From: Kalmanozyma brasiliensis GHG001
Lineage: Eukaryota > Basidiomycota > Ustilaginomycetes > Ustilaginales
Direction of reading: 5' to 3'
Length of the DNA: 64,000 nucleotides
Assembly (NCBI RefSeq): GCF_000497045.1
Contig: NW_015961981.1
Coordinates: 250,401 to 314,400, forward strand
The position numbers were made by a program, and so were the translations under genes. Below the pieces are notes generated by a model. The model had not been told where the DNA came from. It was given only the letters and a program-made list of their open reading frames with translations, and searched no databases. Shown here one piece after another: positions 51,953 to 60,289 of this stretch. Within the stretch, counting starts at the first letter, position 1; each line of letters starts with the position of its first letter.

Positions 51953-52415
51953 TTCAGCGCTGCCATGATACTCCTTCCTTTTCCCTTTCCCTCTTCGTCG
52001 TTCCTATCGCAAACATTCTCTCTGCATCCTGTATCACCACCGTCTCTCATGCATCTCCTTCTCCTCGCAATCTCCCTCGCTCCCTAATCCAGCACCTCGG
52101 AGACATGTCGTCCCCGGTTGCTTCGCACGTTCTCAGCACACCTCTCGCGCTGCAGGCAGATGCAGCGTCTTGAGGGTGCGCAGTGCGACTCCTGTATCAT
52201 CATCTCGGGCACTCTTGCCTTTGTTGCCACGCCACGATTCGACATCTTTTAGCAGCAGTCGCGATCCTCTACAGAAAGATCGAGCTTCAGGATAACGTTG
52301 GTGTTGGCGGAGGAAGACGTGCCCTCTCTCTGTGTTACCTGTGATCTCTCACTCAATACTATACTTTTCTTTATACATCTTGCCTGTGAGGATGGGGTAT
52401 CGATTGCGGTTATGC
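51953..52415. other. Convergent 3' region between Pcl cyclin and Cak1-like kinase
   Basis: These 463 bp, pyrimidine-rich after the cyclin stop, probably contain two 3' UTRs. No gene is seen. Confidence 0.4.
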
Positions 52416-53873
52416 TTATGAGGCAGGACCGGTTGCGCGAAGGGCATTGAGCAACTCCTGCGCCTTTGGTCGTTTCGAAGTGGACAACTGAAGTGCTGGG
52501 ACAATCACCTTTTGCACCACCTCCCCCGACTCTCCACCCTCTTCTGGCTGGAAGAGGGGCAGCGCAGTCAACAAATCCTTTCCCTCGGTGGCTGCGAAGG
52601 GCATGCGTTCCAGTCGCGGCTGAAAGTGTTCTGCTTCGGGCCAATCTTGGATCGACATTGGCAGGCCGAGGAGGGCAAAGATGCTGGCGGCCAGTCCGAT
52701 GTCTCCTCTGTCAGCCTCGAAGAGTGGGGTGCGGATGTAGCCCGATTCGCTCCTGCCGCCTTGCGATGGGTCGTCCTGCGGATACGGATCTTCTTCGAAA
52801 TACAGTGGGCTATCTCCTTCGTCGGGGAGAGGGGTGTTTGAGTCAAAGGCACGCTGCCAATCCTTCCGCTCGTCATGCTCTACGTCTAGGCTGGGAAAGT
52901 CAGAAGTCGTTATGGTGGGGATGGCGGTGAGCGGCGTGAAGAAGTGCGCCAGCGTCACTGCTGCAGCCCAAACATCCACCGCAAAGGCATCGTACCCTCC
53001 GAGTGGCGAGAAGAGCAGCTCCGGTGCGCGAAACTCGCCCGTCCCCACCTGACACACCATCTGCTTCGCCTCGTCGTCAAGCGGCATGTCTTCGTCTGGG
53101 AGAGGGTTGCGGAGTGGGGTGGTGGTGTAGGCCGTACCGAGATCGATCAGTTTGAGCGTGCCGTTGTGGCTGAGGAGGATGTTGGACGGCTTGATGTCCC
53201 GATGTGCGATCTTGTGCTCGTGCAGAAAGGCTATTCCGTCGAGGAGCTGTGTCGCCACGCTGTGAATGAAGGAGGGTGGGGAGGATGACCAGAGGTGCTG
53301 TATCGAGTTGCCCGGTCTCGGTGTCTCTGCTAGGCTACCTTCTGCCGCCGCGAGCGAGGGGATCAACGATGGTTCCTGAAGCACCTCTTCCAGTGTAGCT
53401 GCATACAGCGGCATGACAAGGTCCATCACTGCCCCAAATGGATCCGACGTATCGTATAGCGCTGCGAGCAGAGGCGTGATGTTGCGATGAGGGGGCAGAC
53501 GGTCGAGAAGAGCGATTTCGCGAGCGACCGAATGCGGACGGGGCTGCTCGTCGACGGCAACGCGCTTGATGCAGACCCATCCCGGCAGGCCCTCGGCTGA
53601 CTCGGCATCCTCGGCGAGCGTCAAACCCAGCGCCAAGGTCGAAGAGGTGCCTTGGTAGGGCCATGAGGCGTAGGGAGAAAGCTTGCAACGGTAGACCGAG
53701 CTGACGAGTCCATGACTGTGCGAGACAAGATGCTGCGTGAGACCATCCCAATTGACTTCGGTTGCGGCATAGCTGTCGTGGAAAGAGCTGCCTGCGATCA
53801 GAGATCGCTTTTGAGAGCGGGTTCTCGACGAGGATATTGTCTGAGATGGGTCGAAGGAATCGAGCAGCGGCAT
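52416..53873 (-). CDS. Cak1/Csk1-like CDK-activating protein kinase
   Basis: A 485-residue, CDK-like kinase. The glycine loop is degenerate (SHSHGLVSSVYR), as in Cak1, which lacks the usual GXGXXG. The catalytic Lys is probably in VCIKRVAV. REIALLDRLPPHRNITPLL matches the alpha-C region. The catalytic loop HRDIKPSNILLS lies near 222-233. The metal-binding motif is LIDLGTAY, with DLG replacing DFG. GTGEFRAPELLF is the activation-segment end, and CDK-like features follow (VDVWAAAVTLAHFF). Cak1 (budding yeast) and Csk1 (fission yeast) phosphorylate the CDK T-loop. A ~30-residue acidic insert lies in the C-lobe. Alternative: another divergent CMGC kinase. It is convergent with the Pcl cyclin. Confidence 0.75.
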   Translation of the reverse strand: MPLLDSFDPSQTISSSRTRSQKRSLIAGSSFHDSYAATEVNWDGLTQHLVSHSHGLVSSVYRCKLSPYASWPYQGTSSTLALGLTLAEDAESAEGLPGWVCIKRVAVDEQPRPHSVAREIALLDRLPPHRNITPLLAALYDTSDPFGAVMDLVMPLYAATLEEVLQEPSLIPSLAAAEGSLAETPRPGNSIQHLWSSSPPSFIHSVATQLLDGIAFLHEHKIAHRDIKPSNILLSHNGTLKLIDLGTAYTTTPLRNPLPDEDMPLDDEAKQMVCQVGTGEFRAPELLFSPLGGYDAFAVDVWAAAVTLAHFFTPLTAIPTITTSDFPSLDVEHDERKDWQRAFDSNTPLPDEGDSPLYFEEDPYPQDDPSQGGRSESGYIRTPLFEADRGDIGLAASIFALLGLPMSIQDWPEAEHFQPRLERMPFAATEGKDLLTALPLFQPEEGGESGEVVQKVIVPALQLSTSKRPKAQELLNALRATGPAS

Positions 53874-53918
53874 GGCCGTGAAATCTGCCAGATCGCTTCA
53901 CAACCGATGTAGCTTGAG

Positions 53919-53990
53919 GTGTGCTGAGACGGGTCGAGAGACAGAGAGCTGCTAGTGTGCTGAGACGGGTCGAGAGACAGAGAACTGCTA
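53919..53990 (+). repeat. 36-bp tandem duplication, two copies, one mismatch
   Basis: Copies span 53919-53954 and 53955-53990, each starting GTGTGCTGAGACGGG; the only difference is G versus A at offset 30. It lies 46 bp upstream of the Cak1-like kinase ATG, inside the divergent region shared with DUG3. Confidence 0.85.
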
Positions 53991-54387
53991 CTTGTCGGTG
54001 ATCAATCGAAGCGCAATGGTGACGATCAAAGTAACACTCGCTCCTCGTCATCAAAGACCAACACCCTCGGTCATTTTTGGTCGCCTTTTCCAAGCCAACT
54101 TTTTTTGGCTGCATTTTCTTCTTGTCCATGAACTGAGCTCTAAATTCATCCCCCGCACGGCAACGCAAAATGACGCGATAAGGGCTGCAGATGAGAAGGT
54201 CACGAGTCACTCGCCATCTCTCCTTGCTCTTGCACACCATCTACATCCTCCTCTTCTCAGGCTCAACCAACGTCAAAGAGCAATTGGTGGCGCTGCATAA
54301 ACATAGCGGCATCCGCGAATATAGCCGACACCCAACGCTTTGCCGCTACTTCGGCGCACACGGACCTTGCAGAGCCCTCCCTGTTCC

Positions 54388-54393
54388 TATATA
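54388..54393 (+). promoter_or_regulatory. TATA-like box of DUG3
   Basis: TATATA lies 44 nt upstream of the DUG3 start codon at 54437, within the 563-bp divergent region 53874-54436. The rest of that region holds only the 36-bp tandem repeat. Confidence 0.5.
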
Positions 54394-54436
54394 CTACAGA
54401 GGCCGGCTCGGGCATAAGATCAATCCGCACAGCAAG

Positions 54437-55627
54437 ATGTGTCGATTGCTAGGTAAGTGCTCGAAGTGTTTCCGTCGTTGCGACCCTGACACCCATACTG
54501 ACGATAAACTCCAACTCGGCCTTGCCCACGCCCACCCTCGCACCATGCCGTACCTAGTCTTCAAAGGCGCCGACCCAATCCAGCTCTGCCACCTCGTCAC
54601 ACGACCCGCGCACTCGATCATCAACCAAGCTTTCGACTCACGCCTCCGTCTCGATGCCACCCGCGCCGTAAATGGTGACGGCTTCGGCGTAGGCTGGTAC
54701 GACTCCACCCCTGACCCAGAACTGGGCAACGCACCGTGCATCTTCACCTCGGTCACCCCGGCGTGGAACAACCAGAACCTCCAGCGCATCGCTGAAAAGA
54801 TCAAGTCGCCGCTCGTCTTCGCCCACGTCCGGGCATCTACCGCCGGTGCGCTTTCAGAAACCAACTGCCACCCCTGGCGGTATGGTCGTCTGATGTGGAT
54901 GCACAACGGCCAGATCAGCGAGTTTTCCAAGATCAAACGCCAGGTCCTTGCCTCCCTCCCGGAACCTCTCTTCCTCTTCCCACAAGGTCATACAGACTCT
55001 GAATTTGCATTCGCAGTCTTCCTCAGTCACCTGGGCGACCCACTCCAAACGGAGCCTTTCTCCTACAAAGAACTCCGGGATGCGATGCTTTCCACGATCC
55101 ACGACTTCAACACCTGGTCCCGAGCCGCAGGCATCCGCGAACCCTCGCTGATGAACTTTTGCGTCACCGACGGTCAGAGCATCATCTGCACCCGCTACGT
55201 CTCGTCCAAACACGACCAGGCTGCTTCGCTCTACTTTTCCTCAGGTACCAGCTTCTACGAGCACTCGCCCGGAACGTATCGCATGGTCAAGACGGACAAG
55301 CGAGAGAAGATCATCGTGGTCGCCAGCGAGCCGTTGACGTTTGAAAAGGCGGATTGGATGGAGATCCCGACGAACACGCTGGTGTGCATTACGCCCAAGA
55401 TGAATGTTCTGCAGTTGCCGATCTTGGATGAGTATGCGTTGGGGAAGGGGGAGGCGGGCGTGAGGAGCCCAACGTTTGCGTTGAAGACGGGGTACCCGCC
55501 GAGCGTTTCGGGGGCGACTGCGGCGGCCAACGGAGCAGGGATAGGCGGTGCGGCTGCGAGCGAGGATGTTGCGGCGTCGGTAAGCAGTGTACGGTCGCCA
55601 TCAAGAGCGCTAACTGCTGTTCGCTGA
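54437..55627 (+). CDS. DUG3: Class II glutamine amidotransferase DUG3, glutathione degradation
   Basis: Two exons, 54437-54452 (16 nt) and 54558-55627, give 361 residues. The first exon encodes MCRLL and the first base of the Val codon; the intron (GTAAGT donor, TACTGAC branch site near 54500, ACCTAG acceptor) rejoins it to VFKGADPIQLCHLVTRP. Cys2 is the N-terminal nucleophile after Met removal. Typical motifs follow: DGFGVGWYDS (~50), FAHVRASTAGALSETNCHPW, WMHNGQISEFSKIKR, and SEPLTFEKADWMEIP. Without the short exon the protein would lack its nucleophile. In yeast Dug3 with Dug2 hydrolyses the gamma-glutamyl bond of glutathione. The C-terminus is Ala/Ser-rich. Confidence 0.93.
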   Translation: MCRLLGKCSKCFRRCDPDTHTDDKLQLGLAHAHPRTMPYLVFKGADPIQLCHLVTRPAHSIINQAFDSRLRLDATRAVNGDGFGVGWYDSTPDPELGNAPCIFTSVTPAWNNQNLQRIAEKIKSPLVFAHVRASTAGALSETNCHPWRYGRLMWMHNGQISEFSKIKRQVLASLPEPLFLFPQGHTDSEFAFAVFLSHLGDPLQTEPFSYKELRDAMLSTIHDFNTWSRAAGIREPSLMNFCVTDGQSIICTRYVSSKHDQAASLYFSSGTSFYEHSPGTYRMVKTDKREKIIVVASEPLTFEKADWMEIPTNTLVCITPKMNVLQLPILDEYALGKGEAGVRSPTFALKTGYPPSVSGATAAANGAGIGGAAASEDVAASVSSVRSPSRALTAVR

Positions 55628-55976
55628 GGCGAGGCTCCGTCATCATCAGAATCACTTTCAATATACCCCTTCTTCACATCGGCAGTTGACCCACACCTAT
55701 ACCCTTCCTCTGCAATCCCACAAGTTCCAGCGCACGTTTATTGCATCATTGCTGAGAGTGTATACGACATTGATCGAAGACAGGCTTGCTCGTGTGGGAT
55801 GCTGAGTCGAGCATAGAGAGTCGGCTGCGGTTGAGCCAGCCGCGGCAAATCAATTTATACGGCTCAGTCGGGAGGACCCTGAATTCTTGACATCTTGGCT
55901 CCTTGCCATCTTCACCTCACACAACCAACCATTGCTAACTGCTGCAGCACACTTGAGCGAGGCGTTGTTGTGTAGC
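55628..55976. promoter_or_regulatory. DUG3-PPCDC interval
   Basis: These 349 bp lie between two genes on the plus strand. It should carry the DUG3 3' UTR and the PPCDC promoter. A TTTATA-like sequence near 55854-55859 lies ~120 nt before the ATG at 55977. Confidence 0.35.
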
Positions 55977-56888
55977 ATGGTGCCGGGGCTACACGATATG
56001 CTCGCTGCCAGCGCCGCTGAACCGACAGGCTCCTTGTCCGAAGCCGCCATCACGGCACCGAGTCTGACAGACGCCGACCGCAATCACGCCTCCTCCAGCA
56101 CCCAACTACCAGCATCGCTTCGCTCCCCTTACCCACCTCTCTCACAGCCGCCGACGCCCTCGCGGCCGCTGCACGTCGTCCTCGCGTCCACGGGCAGCGT
56201 AGCCTCGGTCAAGATCCCGCTCATCGTCGAGGCGCTCTTAAAGCACGCCAACGTGCGCGTCCAGGTGGTTGCTACGGATGCCTCGTTGCACTTTTACGAT
56301 CGCACGTCGATAGCTCGTCTCTCTGCCACGCACTCTAGCTCGGGACCCGAGGGGGAGGAAGTTCAGGACGAAGCGTATAGCGTGGCGACCCTGGCAGCGG
56401 AGAACCGCGCTGCCTCGCTCTCCACCGCCCCTCCCACCCGCTTACCCCGAGCCCATCTGTGGACGAATTCCGACGAATGGTCTTCTTTCCGCACTGTCGG
56501 CGATCCGGTGCTTCACATCGAGTTGCGTCGCTGGGCCGATGTCGTCCTGGTCGCCCCCTGCTCCGCCAATACGCTCGCCAAGCTCAGTGGAGGGATCTGC
56601 GACGATCTGTTGACCAGCTTCATGCGCGCGCTCGGACCAGAGACGCCCGTGGTGGTTTGTCCTGCGATGAATACGCTCATGTGGATGCACCCGTTGACCG
56701 AGGGGCAGGTGAGGACGGTGAGGGAGGTGTTGGGGTACGAGGTGAGGGGGCCGGTGGAGAAGCGGTTGGCGTGCGGGGATACGGGTGTGGGGGCGATGAT
56801 TGAGTGGACCGAGGTGGTGCGCGAGGTGGTGGACAGGTTCGGGCTGGTGAAGGAGCAGGGGACGGGTGAGGAAGGGACGGGCGAGTAG
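55977..56888 (+). CDS. Phosphopantothenoylcysteine decarboxylase (Hal3/PPCDC family)
   Basis: A 303-residue protein from ATG 55977; the frame is open from 55887 with another ATG there, so the start is not certain. After a Ser/Pro-rich lead, the flavoprotein fold begins at LHVVLASTGSVASVKIPLIV (~65). The key residues seen in the plant Hal3 enzyme are all present: the catalytic His in VLHIELRRWADVVLVAP, Asn in CPAMNTLMWMHP, and Cys in RLACGDTGVGAM. It converts 4'-phosphopantothenoylcysteine to 4'-phosphopantetheine, a step of coenzyme A synthesis. In budding yeast these residues are split among three proteins; here one chain has them all. An insertion around 125-165 (acidic, Ser/Ala-rich) separates the strands. 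It is convergent with CRY-DASH. Confidence 0.9.
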   Translation: MVPGLHDMLAASAAEPTGSLSEAAITAPSLTDADRNHASSSTQLPASLRSPYPPLSQPPTPSRPLHVVLASTGSVASVKIPLIVEALLKHANVRVQVVATDASLHFYDRTSIARLSATHSSSGPEGEEVQDEAYSVATLAAENRAASLSTAPPTRLPRAHLWTNSDEWSSFRTVGDPVLHIELRRWADVVLVAPCSANTLAKLSGGICDDLLTSFMRALGPETPVVVCPAMNTLMWMHPLTEGQVRTVREVLGYEVRGPVEKRLACGDTGVGAMIEWTEVVREVVDRFGLVKEQGTGEEGTGE

Positions 56889-56994
56889 AGATGGCCGTCG
56901 CAAGCAACGTTTCAACATTTGCCAAGGGATGCGGGCTCTATTGCGTGTTTGATGTCTATGATGTGAGCTGCGAGCTCGTTTGCATGAGGGCTAA

Positions 56995-58833
56995 CTACTG
57001 CGTTTGCTGTCGGTGGCCACCACCGCCGCCTCCGCGACGACCTCGGTAGCCGCCCCGTCCACCACCTCTGCCATTCCCTCGTCCGCCCCTCCCGCCACCC
57101 CCACCACCCGGCGCCCCACCCGCATTGCTATAATGCTTCCTCCACATCTGCTGTTCGATCATGGGCTTCTCGGGATACTCCCCCCTGGCCTCCCATCCAC
57201 CGGGCGTCGTCCAGGGGTGATGCCGATACTTCTCCTCCACGCCCTCCAACACGGGCAGCCACGTCTTGACGTACTCTCCTTTGGCATCGTAATCCTTCCC
57301 CTGCTTGATCGGGTTGAACTGTCTTGAGCTCCTCGGATCGTTGCCCACTCCTGCCACATACTGCCAATTGCCCCAATTCGAGTTGGGATCGAAATCCACC
57401 AGCCAGCTTTCGAAGTACTCTGCTCCATATCTCCAATTCCAGCCCAAATCCTTGGTGAGGAAGCTCGCTACGTTCTGACGCCCACGGTTGCTCATAAACC
57501 CGGTTTGGACCAGTTCGACCATGTTAGCGTCGATCATGGGCACACCTGTTTTGCCCGTCGCCCATCGAACAAAGTGATCTTTCGGGTCGGTCAGACTCGA
57601 ACTGTTCTTCCACTCGTACGCTTTGGATGAAGCGCTTTTGGGCGAGATCTCTTCCTCAATCCCGCCCAAGGTGAAGAGGTGCGAACCGAATTTCCAGCCG
57701 ACAAAGTAGAAGTAATCGCGCCAGAGCAGTTCGAAGAGGATCCAGTAGCCTCCTCCCTTGTTGTGTGCGCCAGTCTGTTCGTCGAGTTGCGTAGCACGTT
57801 GGGCGATGAGTCGGGGAGAGAGGAGACCGTGAGCGAGAGCAGCGGCGAATTTGGTGCTGTAATCGGCACCGAGCATCTGATTGCGCGTCTCCTTGTACGA
57901 CGCTCCGGGTGAAGATTTGCCAGATGCGAAATAGTGCTCGAGACGCTTGAGCGCTTCCGTCTCGCCACCGCGGTAGGGGAAGGCGCTGTGCGGAACGTCG
58001 AACTCGGTGGGTGAAGAGGAGGTCACTTTGGATAGCAACTCTTTATGACCCAGCACCGGTTCCTCCAGCAGCGGCGAGAGAAGGTGTTTCTCCACAGCCT
58101 CTTTGTTGGAGAACTCGTCCTTGGTGGAGAGATTGTACACTCCCGCGTCGTCCTGCACATCGACGTTGTCCGGGAAAGGCTTGAGTTTAGTCGGCGCCTC
58201 CAGGGGAGCACGAAACATGTCCGGTCCCTCCACCTGCTTCCTAAAGTGGGTAAACACATCGGGCAACTGCTTCACCGGGAACCCCAGATCGCGCGAGTGA
58301 ATCAACGACTTGCCCTCCAACAACTTGAACGGGCATTGCAGATCACCCAAGATCCCGTCGAGTCGCTTCTGCACGTTGACCTCTTCGGTGTTGATCTCGC
58401 GTCCGAGGTAGACGGCTTCGACGGTATCGCCTTTATCGCGGATGCTCTTGATGAGCGAAGGGACGACGCTCTCGGGTGTACCGGCGAAGATGGCCAGATC
58501 GGACCCGACGGACCGCAATCGTTCGCGCAGATCGAATACGCTCTCGTTGATGAACTTGGTACGGTGGACACCCGTGCGCCAGATGCCGAGTTCGCGCGTC
58601 TTGGCGAATTGGGAGGAGCCCTTGCCACCGCCTTCCTTGCCCGCTTTGACGAGAGACGGGAAGCCAGAGACTTCGACATGCCGCTGATCCCACACGTAGA
58701 CGGGCAGGACGTGCGTGATAGGCTTCTTGAATTGGGCGGACGAGGGTGTGGGCTCGGAACAGAGGTGGAAGATCGGATGGTCGTGCAGACGAAGGTCGTT
58801 GCGGAGGACCGCGATGAGGATGTTGCGCGTCAT
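56995..58833 (-). CDS. DASH-type cryptochrome with RGG-rich C-terminus
   Basis: A 612-residue protein. The photolyase/cryptochrome N-terminal domain opens MTRNILIAVLRNDLRLHDHP, with VLPVYVWDQRHVE following. The FAD-binding domain contains FPYRGGETEALKRLEHYF, TRNQMLGADYSTKFAAALAHG and GYWILFELLWRDYFYFVGWKFG, then GVPMIDANMVELVQTGFMSNRGRQNVASFL and NWGNWQYVAGVGNDPR (shortened motifs), all diagnostic of CRY-DASH. The last ~55 residues are Gly/Arg-rich with RGG repeats, seen also in other fungal CRY-DASH proteins. The family repairs cyclobutane dimers in ssDNA or acts in blue-light signalling. The RGG tail suggests nucleic acid binding and possible PRMT1 methylation. It is divergent from Hsp110, with a 1.45-kb interval. 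Confidence 0.94.
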   Translation of the reverse strand: MTRNILIAVLRNDLRLHDHPIFHLCSEPTPSSAQFKKPITHVLPVYVWDQRHVEVSGFPSLVKAGKEGGGKGSSQFAKTRELGIWRTGVHRTKFINESVFDLRERLRSVGSDLAIFAGTPESVVPSLIKSIRDKGDTVEAVYLGREINTEEVNVQKRLDGILGDLQCPFKLLEGKSLIHSRDLGFPVKQLPDVFTHFRKQVEGPDMFRAPLEAPTKLKPFPDNVDVQDDAGVYNLSTKDEFSNKEAVEKHLLSPLLEEPVLGHKELLSKVTSSSPTEFDVPHSAFPYRGGETEALKRLEHYFASGKSSPGASYKETRNQMLGADYSTKFAAALAHGLLSPRLIAQRATQLDEQTGAHNKGGGYWILFELLWRDYFYFVGWKFGSHLFTLGGIEEEISPKSASSKAYEWKNSSSLTDPKDHFVRWATGKTGVPMIDANMVELVQTGFMSNRGRQNVASFLTKDLGWNWRYGAEYFESWLVDFDPNSNWGNWQYVAGVGNDPRSSRQFNPIKQGKDYDAKGEYVKTWLPVLEGVEEKYRHHPWTTPGGWEARGEYPEKPMIEQQMWRKHYSNAGGAPGGGGGGRGGRGNGRGGGRGGYRGRRGGGGGGHRQQTQ

Positions 58834-60289
58834 GGCCGATGATGAGGATGTCTACGGTGCCGAGAGGAGAGATGTAGAGAGCGAGAGAGAGAAACCCCAA
58901 GAAGAATGTTACGACGGATCGAAGCGTGACGGCGATGAGAGTCTAGGTGGTCCTCGTCGCCAGAATGGATTGACAGGCAGACAGGAGCGATGGAGAGGAA
59001 TCTACAAGGGAGGGTAACGACGAACCATCTATAAGAAGGCGAGGTATGAACGAAGGGAAGAGTTGCCAAGGTGGAGGTGAGAAGAACCAGGGGGTGATGC
59101 TGTCATGGACCCTGAGATCCGGCCAAGCTTGCGCCCTCGTCATGAGCGTCATTCAAAGGACCCGGCCGTCCCGCTGCAGTCCATCGATCATCCAGGGTCC
59201 ACATGTGGTAAGGCAGCTGCCTCTGCGACATACTACCGGTCATTTCTGCTTGTCTACGAGCTTCATTGCAAGGGCTCAGAAGGACGGTCTGACGATCCTG
59301 CTACAAAGTTACATGGCAGTCAATATCATCACGAGGATACAAGGGAGGCACAAGCCTGATCATGGCTCAGTGTGGATAGAGACCCAGCGATGTGGGCAGT
59401 TGCATCGAACAGCCGACCGGCGCAGCAACAATGTCGCGGCTTAACTGATGGTGCAGCTGTCAGTAGTCACCGTCTGTGCCGGTTAGGTGATATGAGATTG
59501 ATGCTCAAAGTGACAGCCCGCGAGATGACCTCATGACACAGTCGGGGCACGAATTTTGGATAAGAAACATATACGGCGGCGTAACAGCTTTTGGAAAACT
59601 GTCGTTCTCGGCCGCATCTGAGATAAAGACCAGATCGACAATACACCTCCCGATACCACACCTCAACAAAGCCAAGAAGAGACTGCTGGTTCCACTGCTA
59701 TGAAACAGCGCAAATGTCGAGATTGTCGGGTCTCGAGGTGGACTGAGTTCAGAGCCTTTCCCTCCGTGAGTCAAATCGAGTTGTATTACCTTCAACGAGC
59801 GGTCCAAGATGATGAGCGCGAGCGATCAGCGGTACAGCTGAGCGTAGAATGGCGAGAACATCGCGAATTTTCACGAAGCTTTGGCGGAAGCGAGAAGAAC
59901 AATTTTCGACGCAGCAGACACGCGTTAAATTTCCAGAAAGCGCTGTGTTGCTTGAGAAGAAACGAAATTTTAATCCTTTCAGGTGGCTGCTGCTGCTCTG
60001 TGCGAAGGCTGCCTTTGCTCAAAAACTCAGCAGCACAGCGCGACCCTGAATACTCAGCACAGGCCTTTGTTCGATTTGATATCCACTCTTTGCACTTGTT
60101 CATCACCACCCATCACCCACACCATCTTTCCGCACTCGATACTTGTATCGACTCATTCTACGACTCCGGCTCATCTTTGCATCCGGTTTCTGACTCCATA
60201 TCGCCTCGTACAGCTCTGTGCAATACAGCTGCTTTCCTTCAGGTGAACCTTCTCTTCCACCCTTCCCTTCCGCATATCCTTCCGCAAAC
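58834..60289. promoter_or_regulatory. Divergent CRY-DASH/Hsp110 promoter region
   Basis: These 1.46 kb separate the two start codons. Near CRY-DASH, a GA-rich run (58860-58895) is present. Near Hsp110, 60070-60285 is pyrimidine-rich leader-like sequence. Heat-shock elements are listed separately. Short frames have no recognisable domain. Confidence 0.4.
59870..59938 (+). promoter_or_regulatory. Heat-shock elements upstream of Hsp110
   Basis: Two inverted TTCnnGAA modules occur at 59870-59877 (TTCACGAA) and 59931-59938 (TTCCAGAA). Further GAA/TTC units lie between and after them (GGAAGCGAGAAGAAC around 59886-59900). They are 350-420 bp upstream of the ATG. This is the expected layout of Hsf1-bound elements. 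Confidence 0.6.

Noticed and set aside
53335..54240. A 301-codon minus-strand frame overlapping the Cak1-like kinase start
   Set aside because: It is out of frame with the kinase; its LCLSTRLST repeat merely reflects the 36-bp tandem DNA repeat.
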